From contig JAJZFA010000013.1 in assembly GCA_021805565.1 (NCBI GenBank), forward strand, positions 226,081 to 290,080: a DNA stretch of 64,000 nucleotides, in the 5' to 3' direction. Position 1 is the stretch's first letter. Each line of letters starts with the position of its first letter. The stretch comes from Pseudomonadota bacterium (GTDB lineage Bacteria; Pseudomonadota; Alphaproteobacteria; Acetobacterales; Acetobacteraceae). A model generated the notes under the pieces. That model searched no databases. It had not been told where the DNA came from and worked only from the letters and a program-made list of their open reading frames with translations. Both the position numbers and the translations under genes were made by a program. Below are positions 44,998-53,601 of the stretch, one piece after another.

Positions 44998-46311
44998 ATG
45001 AACCAATCAAGTAATCGCTATCGGAACGGTGTTGCAATGCAATGTAGAATTTTGTTGGCGACCACGACATGGTGGCCGCAGGCTGCTCGCCTGGCCGTGG
45101 CACTTCGCGACGCGGGTGCCAGCGTTGGCGCCGTCTGCCCGGACGGCAGCCCGCTGACGACCGTGCGCGGACTGTATTCGATATCGCGGTATGAGGCGTT
45201 CGCCCCCGCCCGGTCGCTGGCCGCGGCATTGCATGCAATGCAGCCCGACCTTGTGGTGCCGTGCGACGAACGCGCGGTTGCCGATCTGCACGCCTGTTAC
45301 GACGCGACACCGGCGGACGACCGCATCCGCGGTCTGATCGAACGATCGCTCGGCCGGCCCTCGGATTTTCCGTCCACCCTCAGCCGCATCGCGTGTCTGC
45401 GATTGGCCGCCGCCGGGAACATCCGGGTTCCCGAAACCCGCCTGTTGCAATCGCCGGCCGACGTGCGTGCGTGGTGTGCCAGCCGGCCGTTGCCCGGCCT
45501 GATGAAAACCGATGGCAGTTGGGGCGGCGCGGGCGTGGCGCTGGTGCATAGCGAGGGTTCCGCGCTGGCCGCGTTCAGGCGCATGTCCCGGCCGCTGGCC
45601 ACCTGGCGGGCGGCTAAATTTCTGCTGTCCAACCGCGATCCGTACCCGGCGGCCGAATGGTTGCGCCGTGAAACATCCCCCGTCACCGGGCAGGATTTCG
45701 TGGCTGGATCCGCCGCGAATATCATGGTCGCCTGCTGGCAAGGCGAGGTGCTGGCGACGATCGGCACAAAAGTACTCAGTTCGGCCAAGCGGTTTGGCGC
45801 CGCCACGATCGTCCGGATGGTCCGGCATGAAGAAATGGAGGCGGCGGCCAGGCACGTGGTCGCCGGTCTCGGCCTTTCCGGATTTTGCGGTCTCGATTTC
45901 GTCATCGACCACCGGGACGATGCCCATCTGATCGAGCTAAATCCACGCCCCACCCAACTGGGACATTTGCCCATAGCGACGGGTCACAGTCTCGCCTCGG
46001 TTTTGCTGCATCGCATGGCCGGACAACCGCCCCCGGCCGGCGCTCCGGCGCCGATGGGTCACGACACCGTAGCGTTGTTTCCGCAGGCATGGCTGTCCGA
46101 AGCCGCGGCGCCCTGGCTTCAGACGGCCTATCACGATATCCCGTGGACGGAACCCGCGCTGGTGGCGGAACTGCGGCGCCGCCCCTGGGAACGGCGTAGC
46201 CCGTTGGCGCGCCTTACCGATCTGCTGCTGCGGCGTCCGGATCCTGCCCGGCAACTGGAGGCCTCGCTTCTGAATTCCGCGCCCGCGGACACGTTCGCCC
46301 AACTCGCCTGA
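44998..46311 (+). CDS. ATP-grasp family ligase
   Basis: A 437-residue ATP-grasp protein. A preATP-grasp domain covers about 1-110 (ILLATTTWWPQAARLA, PDLVVPCDERAV). The nucleotide domain shows PGLMKTDGSWGGAGV and the metal-binding acid/Asn pair in LIELNPRPTQLGHL. These enzymes join a carboxylate to an amine or thiol. Placed among polysaccharide genes, it could attach an amino acid to a sugar carboxylate; this is inference. The ATG at 45037 is an alternative start. Confidence 0.8.
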   Translation: MNQSSNRYRNGVAMQCRILLATTTWWPQAARLAVALRDAGASVGAVCPDGSPLTTVRGLYSISRYEAFAPARSLAAALHAMQPDLVVPCDERAVADLHACYDATPADDRIRGLIERSLGRPSDFPSTLSRIACLRLAAAGNIRVPETRLLQSPADVRAWCASRPLPGLMKTDGSWGGAGVALVHSEGSALAAFRRMSRPLATWRAAKFLLSNRDPYPAAEWLRRETSPVTGQDFVAGSAANIMVACWQGEVLATIGTKVLSSAKRFGAATIVRMVRHEEMEAAARHVVAGLGLSGFCGLDFVIDHRDDAHLIELNPRPTQLGHLPIATGHSLASVLLHRMAGQPPPAGAPAPMGHDTVALFPQAWLSEAAAPWLQTAYHDIPWTEPALVAELRRRPWERRSPLARLTDLLLRRPDPARQLEASLLNSAPADTFAQLA

Positions 46312-46323
46312 CGCCGGCCAGGG

Positions 46324-46378
46324 GCAGCATCGGCGATACAGCCGTCAACGCGCCGATACCCCAGCCTGCGGAAACCCA
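46324..46378. repeat. Relative of the 63-bp palindromic repeat
   Basis: The segment starting GCAGCATCGGCGATAC, followed by a CGCCGATA arm and a CTGCGGAAAC tail, aligns with the units at 26059-26237. The ATCGGC/GCCGAT arms are conserved while the loop differs, as expected for a structured element. It occupies the gap between the convergent ATP-grasp and flippase genes. Confidence 0.65.
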
Positions 46379-46381
46379 GAG

Positions 46382-47845
46382 TCAGGGCCTCTTGCGACGG
46401 CCGAACGGAGCAAGGGCGGCCGCGATCATATCCGGCGCGAACAGGTGCATGGCACCGCCATACGATAAAATCCCCGCTCCGATGGCCAGAAGCAAACTCG
46501 GCAGGACCGGAACTGTATCCGCCAGCAGCATCCGAATTCCGCCGGTACACCCGACCATGACCGCCGCCGCGGCCAGCAATGGCGACAACGCGACGCCCAA
46601 TCGTCGCGGCGATATGCCCACTTCGGCCATCCCCGCCCCGAGGGCAACAATGCTGCCAGCGCCGACGGCAAGGGCCACCCCGGCCGCGACCCCCGCTATT
46701 CCGTAGAACGATCCCGCGACAACGCCGATCAATGTGAGGCCCGCGTTCAACAGGGCGAGGCGAAATTGCAGGCCGGATCGGCCCCGCCCGATGAGCAATG
46801 CCATCGACAGCCATCCCAGGGCCTGCAGGATAGCGGATGGCGCCAGCATCGCGATCAGCGGTGCTGTGCTGTGCCAACGCGATCCCAGGACAAGGGCCAC
46901 GGCAAGGTCGGCCGTCAGGGCCAGCCCCAACATCATCGGCGCCGCGACCGCGAACACCATGCGCAGCGTTTCTATGAACAGACTGGCCGCGGCCGTTCGG
47001 TCGCCATCGAGGCGGGCGATCGCGGGCAAAAAGGATATGTAGATCGGGCCGGTCAGCACGGATTCCGGAATGCGGACGATCTGATAGGCCAAGGCATAGA
47101 AGCCCAGCAGTTCCACGCCCAACAGCCGGCCAATCAGTATCGTATCGATCGACACCGAGAACAGGGTCAGAAGATTCGCCCCGACCAGCGGCGGTCCGTG
47201 GTGCCACAGATAGCGAAACGCCGTCCGGGTGGGTCGGCCACGCGACTTGTTGCCGGCCAGGCCGGTCAACACACCAAGCTTGACAACCCAGAGTAACAAT
47301 TGCTGCGCAACCAGGCTCCACACCTGCCAACCGCTCAGCGCGCCATACAGTGCCACCGCCCCGCCGGTAACGGTCGAGGCAACATCGCCCAGCGCGAAGA
47401 TCCAGGTCGCGCCGCGCTTTTGAATCCGGGCCGAAGGCACGCTGCACAGCGCGCTCATCAGCATAATCGGGGAGAGCCAGGCCAGTACTGGCGCAACCGC
47501 GGCGTCGCCCAGCAACCCGGCGGCCGGCCGAGCCGCCAGCAGCAGGATGGCCGCGCAGCCGACCCCGGAGATCGATGCGGCCCAGACCATTGTTGCCTCC
47601 ACCGCGCCATCCGGATCGGGCGCGCGCACCAGGGCCGGCCCCATCCCGCCTTCGCCCAGCGTCATCGCGAACAGCACGACGGGCATCGCGAGCGCCATCA
47701 GTCCGTAATCGGCCGGAGCGAGCAGCCGGGCGAGCACGGGAAACAGGATGAACTGAACACCCAGCCGGAACGCATTCGATCCGGACAGCAACAGCACTCC
47801 AAGCGCGGCCCGGTGCGCCGGCGGCTTTATGGCGGCCACGGTCAT
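46382..47845 (-). CDS. Wzx-type polysaccharide flippase
   Basis: A 487-residue membrane protein with about 12-14 helices of the MATE/Wzx (polysaccharide biosynthesis) fold. The N-terminal part VLARLLAPADYGLMALA is a common Wzx feature, and the middle has FRYLWHHGPPLVGANLLTLFS. It would flip the lipid-linked repeat unit across the inner membrane. The start at 47845 (MTVAAIK) is chosen because the upstream extension is not protein-like. It is convergent with the ATP-grasp gene. Confidence 0.88.
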   Translation of the reverse strand: MTVAAIKPPAHRAALGVLLLSGSNAFRLGVQFILFPVLARLLAPADYGLMALAMPVVLFAMTLGEGGMGPALVRAPDPDGAVEATMVWAASISGVGCAAILLLAARPAAGLLGDAAVAPVLAWLSPIMLMSALCSVPSARIQKRGATWIFALGDVASTVTGGAVALYGALSGWQVWSLVAQQLLLWVVKLGVLTGLAGNKSRGRPTRTAFRYLWHHGPPLVGANLLTLFSVSIDTILIGRLLGVELLGFYALAYQIVRIPESVLTGPIYISFLPAIARLDGDRTAAASLFIETLRMVFAVAAPMMLGLALTADLAVALVLGSRWHSTAPLIAMLAPSAILQALGWLSMALLIGRGRSGLQFRLALLNAGLTLIGVVAGSFYGIAGVAAGVALAVGAGSIVALGAGMAEVGISPRRLGVALSPLLAAAAVMVGCTGGIRMLLADTVPVLPSLLLAIGAGILSYGGAMHLFAPDMIAAALAPFGRRKRP

Positions 47846-47978
47846 GATCGGGAGATCGTTTTTAATCCAGGGATAAATCCAGGCACCGGCTTTGTCATCC
47901 ATTCGCTGCGAGCCGCATGCCGCGGCACATGGTTCAACCGCGCGGCCGGTGCCGGGTTGCACGCGGCGGCGCCCCTGT

Positions 47979-48020
47979 CGTGTAACCGTCGGGGACTGGC
48001 GTGTAACCGTCGGGGACTGG
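47979..48020. repeat. Perfect 21-bp tandem duplication
   Basis: The 21-bp unit CGTGTAACCGTCGGGGACTG(G) occurs twice head to tail in the gap between the divergent flippase and 48107 genes. Its GTAACCGTC core resembles the first bases of the IS66-type end at 63874, which might be chance. Confidence 0.75.
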
Positions 48021-48106
48021 GAATTTTGGACGCTGGCCGCAACCTTTCGTTTCAGCCGCGGTTAGCAGATAGCCGGATTTTGCAAGTTTGAGGGTCGTTA
48101 ACCCAG

Positions 48107-48982
48107 ATGACGACAGCGGGGCGCTATGCCGTGCTTTTCAAGGCTTTCGCGATCGACGATTTCGTGATGCGGCGGCTGGACCGGGTGGTGGAAGCGTCGC
48201 CGTCCGGCGATACCTACCTGATGGTCGATGAAACCCGTGGCGGCGCCGGTCCGATTTCTTTCGATCGCATCATCCGCTACCGGGAATCGGACCTGACCGG
48301 CCTGGGGTTCGCGCCGATCGCACAGGGATCGCTGTTCTGGTATAACGCCGATTATCCCCTGTACTACTTTCAGCATCTGCATCCCGGCTATGAAACGATC
48401 GTCATGGTCGAATATGACGCCGTACCCAACATGAACCTGGACGACATGGTGCGGGTGTGCCGGGCGCAGGCGATCGACCTGATTGGCCATTCGATCCCGA
48501 AAACGTCGCAGACCTACTGGTGGTCCAGTACAATGTTGCGCTTTTACCGGCCGGACCAGATACGTCCGTACCAGATTTGCGCGGCTGTGTTTTCGGCTCG
48601 GGCCATTCGCCATCTGGCCGCCGTTCGGATGCGTCATGGCGCCGGTTACGATCTGCCCAGTGCCGGACAATGGCCGATCGGCGAGGCATTTATCGGCACC
48701 GAACTGGCGATCGCCGGGTTCCGTCTGCGAGAACTTTCGTCGTTCGGAACGTTGACCGGATACGACTGGTGGCCACCAATTCATGAATCGGAGTTGCCAT
48801 ATTATGCCGGACAGGCCTTCGTGCATCCCGTTCTGTCCGGCCGGCGGTATATGAAGTCGCTGTTCAAAAGCGGTATTCGTTCCGGTATGATCGCGGGAAC
48901 ACGTTTCGTTAGGCGAACCGTGATTCGGCTGCTCCGGCGCCTCGCAGGCCGCCCGGTCCAGGCGCACAGGGCAATCGGGTGA
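48107..48982 (+). CDS. Uncharacterised protein of the polysaccharide locus, possible glycosyltransferase
   Basis: A 291-residue soluble protein. A FQHLHPGYETIVMVEYDAVP stretch followed by NMNLDDM looks like the acidic, metal-binding core of GT-A glycosyltransferases, and a later WPIGEAFIGTELA region has an acidic pair. The C-terminus is basic. No family was confidently recognised. The gene starts 260 bp from the divergent flippase gene and closes the polysaccharide locus. Confidence 0.5.
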   Translation: MTTAGRYAVLFKAFAIDDFVMRRLDRVVEASPSGDTYLMVDETRGGAGPISFDRIIRYRESDLTGLGFAPIAQGSLFWYNADYPLYYFQHLHPGYETIVMVEYDAVPNMNLDDMVRVCRAQAIDLIGHSIPKTSQTYWWSSTMLRFYRPDQIRPYQICAAVFSARAIRHLAAVRMRHGAGYDLPSAGQWPIGEAFIGTELAIAGFRLRELSSFGTLTGYDWWPPIHESELPYYAGQAFVHPVLSGRRYMKSLFKSGIRSGMIAGTRFVRRTVIRLLRRLAGRPVQAHRAIG

Positions 48983-49039
48983 AGGCGATCGGATGATTGC
49001 CTGTTCCAAAATTGTGCCGGGTCGGCGGTTTTCGCCCAG

Positions 49040-49070
49040 TGTCATGGCCGGGCCAAGCCCGGCCATGACA
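49040..49070. repeat. REP-like perfect hairpin
   Basis: TGTCATGGCCGGGC (49040-49053) and GCCCGGCCATGACA (49057-49070) form a 14-bp perfect stem with a 3-nt loop. Palindromes of this TCATGGCCGGGC type are common intergenic repeats in alphaproteobacteria. It lies 58 bp after the 48107 gene and may stabilise or end its transcript. Confidence 0.75.
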
Positions 49071-49159
49071 GAAGGGGAAACCAAGCCTGACGACATTCAC
49101 TTGATTGTCTTGCGTTACAGACCTTGACATATTTCCTAAATTAGCTTAATATTCCAGGA

Positions 49160-49891
49160 ATGGAAACCTCGCCCCCGCCCCGTTCGGCCATCGACCTCAT
49201 GCCGACGCTGTATTATCAGCTCGTCTATACCCTGATGGACATGCTGCCGCCGCCGCTGGATGACACCCCGGCCGGAGTGCGGGCCAGGGATCTGACCGCC
49301 ATCGCCAAAGTCGCATCGTTGGCCCCGGTCAACGCCGATGAGGCCGATATCGCCAGCCACTGCATCGCCTCCCGCGCGCAGGCCGAGGAAATGCTGCGGC
49401 TGGTTCGCAAGAACGACCACGACCCCGAATTGATGGTAAAACTGAACAAGCAGTACGCCTCGATGATGCGGCTGTGGATGGCGGTTCACGCGCGCCTGCG
49501 GCAGGCGCAGGCGGAGCGCCGCAAGCGCGATGCCGATCCCGTGACGGAGAACGCGGACGCCTGGGCGCGCTATATCGCCGAACGATCAATGCTGGATGTG
49601 GTGCTGGCGCAGCCTGAAGCCGAACCGGTCGCGGCCCCGGTTGCCGCACCGGTCAAGGCTCCGGCCGCCGCGCCGGCCGCGCGTGCGAACCCAGGGATCG
49701 AACAGAACGTATCAGAAAATGCGACAAATTCTCATGATGTGGCTTTTGAGACGCCGTTGAGCGGCCAAATCCCAACCTCCGAGCCCGCTGGATCGAGGGT
49801 AGAAAACTTTCGCAGGATATTGCTCGAGACGATGCGTCCGTTCCGGGAAGAGGCCGAAAAGGCACTGGGGCTAGACGGAACGAAAGACTAA
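49160..49891 (+). CDS. Hypothetical protein, lineage-restricted
   Basis: A 243-residue soluble protein. The N-terminal half (about 1-140) is helical, rich in Met/Leu and Arg, and has an LRQAQAERRKRDAD basic stretch. A low-complexity Ala/Pro/Val linker spans about 155-185, and a short C-terminal helix (RRILLETMRPFREEAEKALG) follows. It loosely recalls small DNA-binding adaptor proteins, but no family is recognised. An AT-rich promoter-like stretch precedes it (49095-49155). Confidence 0.6.
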   Translation: METSPPPRSAIDLMPTLYYQLVYTLMDMLPPPLDDTPAGVRARDLTAIAKVASLAPVNADEADIASHCIASRAQAEEMLRLVRKNDHDPELMVKLNKQYASMMRLWMAVHARLRQAQAERRKRDADPVTENADAWARYIAERSMLDVVLAQPEAEPVAAPVAAPVKAPAAAPAARANPGIEQNVSENATNSHDVAFETPLSGQIPTSEPAGSRVENFRRILLETMRPFREEAEKALGLDGTKD

Positions 49892-49932
49892 GGCCATGCC
49901 CAACGATTATCACTTCGGATTGCGGTGTTGGG

Positions 49933-50005
49933 CATGCCCTAAGCTCATGTTTTGCTCGGCAACTTTGCTGGCGTGCTGACGCACTTATTTGCCAGCGTTG
50001 CCTAA
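49933..50005. repeat. 73-bp dispersed structured repeat, copy 2
   Basis: This copy matches 14158-14230 at 70 of 73 positions. Stems are GGCAAC/GTTGCC (49958-49963 with 49997-50002), GCTGGC/GCCAGC (49967-49972 with 49991-49996) and GTGC/GCAC inside. Just upstream, ATGCCCAAC and GTTGGGCAT (about 49896-49936) add another inverted repeat. The element sits after the 49160 gene, again at a gene end. Confidence 0.85.
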
Positions 50006-50140
50006 CCGCATGCCCGCCGCCACACTGCTGGGCGATCTCCGCCGCACTGGCCGCAAGGCAACAACCAAACACCGCCGGGCCGTTCGATCGTATCGCCAGC
50101 AAATCCGCCGCATCGAACCCGCGCAACCCGGCGACGGTCA

Positions 50141-50683
50141 TTAATCCAATTGTGCGCGCAGCGCTTCCAGCGCCTGCAATGCCTCGACGAGCAACGCCCG
50201 CAGACGATCGGCGTCCCGATCGGGCATAGGCCGCTGAGCGCCCCGGCCCATGGACGGTGACAGCACGGGCGGCGAAAGCAGTTCAAGCCCTGGAATCAGC
50301 GGCGGTTGGTCTGGCGACAAACCTGCCTTCTCCGCCTCCGCCGCCGCCCGCTCGTCCGGCGTTGGGGGCGGGATGTCGTCGGATAACTGTCCGCCGCCCT
50401 CGCGCAACAGACGCTGCACGCCCTTGATTGTGTAGCCTTGCGTGTAAAGCAGATCGGCGACCCGCCGCAGCAGTCCGATATCGTCCGGCCGATAATAACG
50501 CCGTCCGCCGCCACGCTTGAGCGGCCGCACCTGGGCAAACTTGGTTTCCCAGAACCGCAGAACATGCTGCGGGATATGAAGATCGTCCGCGACTTCGCTG
50601 ATCGTCCGGAAGGCATTGGGGGCTTTTTTGGGCCGCGACCGCATGCCTTGATCCGTGCCGTCGCTTGTCGCGGCGTCGATCAT
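50141..50683 (-). CDS. MerR-family transcriptional regulator
   Basis: A 180-residue protein with a MerR-type winged HTH at about residues 27-95 ([19 protein letters not shown] then [12 protein letters not shown]). The C-terminal part has a Pro-rich linker and a short helical tail and no cysteine ligand set, so metal sensing is unlikely. A MerR-like gene directly after ihfA is a conserved alphaproteobacterial arrangement; its regulon is generally unknown. Confidence 0.88.
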   Translation of the reverse strand: MIDAATSDGTDQGMRSRPKKAPNAFRTISEVADDLHIPQHVLRFWETKFAQVRPLKRGGGRRYYRPDDIGLLRRVADLLYTQGYTIKGVQRLLREGGGQLSDDIPPPTPDERAAAEAEKAGLSPDQPPLIPGLELLSPPVLSPSMGRGAQRPMPDRDADRLRALLVEALQALEALRAQLD

Positions 50684-50731
50684 GCGGAAGGCCCCGAAAA
50701 CATCCCCCGCTCAGGTTCTATCCGGACCGTA

Positions 50732-51043
50732 TCATTCATCGTCGTCCGTACCGGGCGTGGTTCCGTTCACATGCGCCTTCAACAAATGGCTGGGGCGGAA
50801 CACCAGCACGCGGCGCGGCAGGATCGGGACTTCTTCGCCGGTTTTCGGATTCCGGCCGACGCGGCGTCCCTTCTGCCTGATAGAAAAAGTCCCGAACCCA
50901 CTGATTTTAACGGATTCACCCTTTTCAAGGTGCTTGGTAAGACGTTCCAGCACGTCTTCCAGAAGGTCCGCGGACTCATTACGAGACAGCCCGACCTGGG
51001 TGTAGATCATTTCGGCGATGTGGGCGCGAGTTATCGTCAGCAT
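50732..51043 (-). CDS. ihfA: Integration host factor, alpha subunit
   Basis: A 103-residue HU/IHF-family protein. The N-terminal helices ([20 protein letters not shown]) and the DNA-intercalating arm [12 protein letters not shown] are typical, and the sequence is closer to IhfA than HU. It bends DNA sharply at specific sites as a heterodimer with IhfB. It lies between fabH and the merR gene in the usual order, 95 bp downstream of fabH. Confidence 0.93.
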   Translation of the reverse strand: MLTITRAHIAEMIYTQVGLSRNESADLLEDVLERLTKHLEKGESVKISGFGTFSIRQKGRRVGRNPKTGEEVPILPRRVLVFRPSHLLKAHVNGTTPGTDDDE

Positions 51044-51137
51044 GATCCGACGCTATGGGGATCGTGCTGGCACGTCAAGGATCGCAATTAAAAAATCTTA
51101 CCGGATCAGGGGTTTGCAGGCGATCCCGGCGCCAAAG

Positions 51138-52109
51138 TCACAGCCGGACCAACGCCGATCCCCAGGCCAGACCGCCGCCCAGGGCTTCCAGCAAGACCAG
51201 ATCGCCGGGCTTAATGCGTCCATCGCCCCGCGCCTCGGCCAGGGCAAGCGGGACCGACGCCGCAGAGGTATTGGCGTGCCGGTCCACCGTGACGACCACA
51301 CGGTCGGCGGGGAGCCCCAACTTGCGTCCCATCGCCTCGATAATTCGGCTGTTGGCCTGATGGGGCACCAGCCAGTCGATGTCGGTATGGCGCAACCCGT
51401 TGGCGGCGAGCGCCTCCTCCACGGCTTCCGCCAACCGTGTCACCGCATGCCGAAACACTTCCCGCCCATGCATCACCAGGTGCCCGGGTTTGTCCGGCTG
51501 TCCGACGGCCCCATCGACATACAGGATATCGCCAAGCGTTCCCTGGGCGTGAATATGCGTCGAAAGCACGCCGCGCCGGTCGTCATCGGCCGCGGTGGCG
51601 GCGCGCAGGAAGACGGCGCCCGCGCCGTCTCCGAACAGCACGCACGTCCCCCGGTCCTGCCAATTGAGAATGCGCGAGTAAACCTCGCTCCCGATCACCA
51701 GCGCGCCGCGCACCTGTCCGGCCCGGATCAATCCATCGGCGACCGACAAGGCGTAAATGAACCCGGCACAGGCGGCGGACAGGTCGAAGCCAAAGCCTTG
51801 TTTCACACCCAGGGCCGCCTGGACCCGCAGGGCCGATGCCGGGAACGCCTGATCGGGTGTGCTGGTCGCCAGGATGATCGCATCGACGTCCGCCGCGGTT
51901 GCCCCGGCGTCTGCCAGGGCGGCGGCGGCGGCGGCGGTGCCCATGAACGCCGTTGTTTCATGTTTGGCGGCAAAATGCCGTTGCCGGATGCCCGTACGCT
52001 CCTGGATCCAGGCGTCGGATGTATCCACGGTCCGCGACAGTTCCTCGTTGGTGACAATCCGTTCCGGCAGATAGCCGCCACAGCCCGCGAGGATGGAACG
52101 AATCGGCAT
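51138..52109 (-). CDS. fabH: Beta-ketoacyl-ACP synthase III
   Basis: A 323-residue condensing enzyme that starts fatty-acid synthesis by joining acetyl-CoA and malonyl-ACP. The nucleophile is C114 in LSAACAGF, the catalytic histidine is in VPHQAN and the asparagine in RHANTSAAS. It follows plsX by 12 bp, so the two are co-transcribed. Length and start match the family. Confidence 0.96.
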   Translation of the reverse strand: MPIRSILAGCGGYLPERIVTNEELSRTVDTSDAWIQERTGIRQRHFAAKHETTAFMGTAAAAAALADAGATAADVDAIILATSTPDQAFPASALRVQAALGVKQGFGFDLSAACAGFIYALSVADGLIRAGQVRGALVIGSEVYSRILNWQDRGTCVLFGDGAGAVFLRAATAADDDRRGVLSTHIHAQGTLGDILYVDGAVGQPDKPGHLVMHGREVFRHAVTRLAEAVEEALAANGLRHTDIDWLVPHQANSRIIEAMGRKLGLPADRVVVTVDRHANTSAASVPLALAEARGDGRIKPGDLVLLEALGGGLAWGSALVRL

Positions 52110-52121
52110 TATTGATCCTGG

Positions 52122-53222
52122 TCAGGCGGTGGCAAGATGCGGGCCGTCGGATATGCCGCGGGGCGAATCGCCGGCATCCGTTACGGCCTTGGAGCCGGTT
52201 TCGTGCTTATCCAGCGCGATCCGGGCAAGATCTTCCCGGATGCGGTCGTTGAACCGGTGCGTCACCATGTCCATGGCGACATCGACGGCATGGGCGAATC
52301 CCTGCGCATCGGTGCCTCCGTGGGACTTCACCACAACACCGTTCAGGCCCACCATCACGGCGCCGTTATAGCGCCGCGGATCGAGCCATTCGCGCAGCCG
52401 GTCCATACCGGGCCGGACCAGCAGATAGGCGATCTTTCCAGCGATTCCGCCGCCGAATATCTGCTTGAGGAAGTCGCCGATCAGTTTCAGCGCGCCTTCG
52501 CCGGTTTTCAGCGCGACGTTGCCGGTGAATCCGTCGGTCACCACCACATCGACGGTGCCGGCGGCGATGTCGTGACCTTCGACGAAGCCATGGAACTGCG
52601 GCGCGATGTGGCTGGCACGCAGCACTTCTGCCGCATCCCGCAGGGTATCGTCACCCTTGACGTCCTCGGAACCGACGTTCAGCAGGCCGATCGTTGGCGC
52701 CGTCAGGCCCAGGACGGTGCGTGCGAACACATCGCCCATCACAGCGAACTCCACCAGATTGCGGACATCGCACTGCACGTTGGCGCCCAGATCCAGCATC
52801 ACCATATCGCCGCGAGCAGACGGGCTGATCGCACACATGGCCGGCCGGTCGATGCCGGGCAGCGATTTGATCACTATTTTCGCCAGCGCCAGCAGAGCAC
52901 CGGTATTGCCGGCGGATACCAGACCCGACGCCTCCCCCGACGCAACCGCATCGACCGCCAGTCGCATGGACGCCTTTCGGCTGCGCACGGCGGCGGCCGT
53001 TTTCATGTCGTTGCCGATGATGTCCGGCGCGTGACGGATCGTGCAGGCCGCGCGCGCCCGTTTATGAGAACCGAGCAGAGCCGTCAGTTCGGTCTCGTCT
53101 CCGATCAACAGAAAGCGCGCCGTTGGATGGCGTTCGGCGGCGATCTCCAGGCCCTGGACAACCATAAGGGGGGCATCGTCGCCCCCCATGGCATCGACGG
53201 CCAACGTGAACGAGTCGGTCAC
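52122..53222 (-). CDS. plsX: Phosphate acyltransferase PlsX
   Basis: A 366-residue protein that converts acyl-ACP to acyl phosphate for phospholipid synthesis. The N-terminus LAVDAMGGDDAP is diagnostic, and SAGNTGALLA and the later GNVALKTGEGA match the family. Between rpmF and fabH it stands in its conserved position. A 31-bp gap from rpmF suggests a shared transcript linking ribosome and membrane synthesis. Confidence 0.96.
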   Translation of the reverse strand: MTDSFTLAVDAMGGDDAPLMVVQGLEIAAERHPTARFLLIGDETELTALLGSHKRARAACTIRHAPDIIGNDMKTAAAVRSRKASMRLAVDAVASGEASGLVSAGNTGALLALAKIVIKSLPGIDRPAMCAISPSARGDMVMLDLGANVQCDVRNLVEFAVMGDVFARTVLGLTAPTIGLLNVGSEDVKGDDTLRDAAEVLRASHIAPQFHGFVEGHDIAAGTVDVVVTDGFTGNVALKTGEGALKLIGDFLKQIFGGGIAGKIAYLLVRPGMDRLREWLDPRRYNGAVMVGLNGVVVKSHGGTDAQGFAHAVDVAMDMVTHRFNDRIREDLARIALDKHETGSKAVTDAGDSPRGISDGPHLATA

Positions 53223-53253
53223 CGGCGACCCGACGATATGGCCCAGGCCGGTC

Positions 53254-53457
53254 TCAGACCCGAACGGTGCCCCGAAGCGGCTTTCCGGCCGCGATCACTT
53301 CGCGTCCATCGTAATGACCGCACTGGCTGCAGACATGGTGCGGACGTTTCAGTTCGCCGCAGTTGGCGCACTCGGCGTGCGCTTCCGGGGTGAGCGCCCG
53401 ATGGCTGCGGCGCATGCCGGCGCGGGACGGCGAGGTCTTTCTCTTTGGTACGGCCAT
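53254..53457 (-). CDS. rpmF: 50S ribosomal protein L32
   Basis: A 67-residue basic protein starting [18 protein letters not shown], followed by two zinc-ligand pairs CANC and CSQC. This is the zinc-binding form of L32. It is the first gene of the plsX-fabH-ihfA block; its promoter should lie in the 144-bp gap at 53458-53601. Confidence 0.97.
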   Translation of the reverse strand: MAVPKRKTSPSRAGMRRSHRALTPEAHAECANCGELKRPHHVCSQCGHYDGREVIAAGKPLRGTVRV

Positions 53458-53601
53458 GGGACGGTGCCCCTTCTATAACGACGTGTGCCCCGCGAACCGC
53501 GCGAGGCATGACAGACATCCACAATTGGACATTAACGCGAGCCGCGCCATCTAGCAGAGGGGCCCAGCCATCGCAATGGGTTATGAAAAGCGGCGACCTT
53601 G

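Noticed and set aside
47979..48020. The 21-bp tandem repeat as an IS66 end remnant
   Set aside because: Only about nine bases resemble the IS66-type end at 63874 and no transposase sequence is next to it.
49653..50141. Minus-strand frame covering the second 73-bp repeat
   Set aside because: The same peptide stretch appears from the first repeat copy at 14158; it is translated repeat sequence, with no independent sign of a gene.
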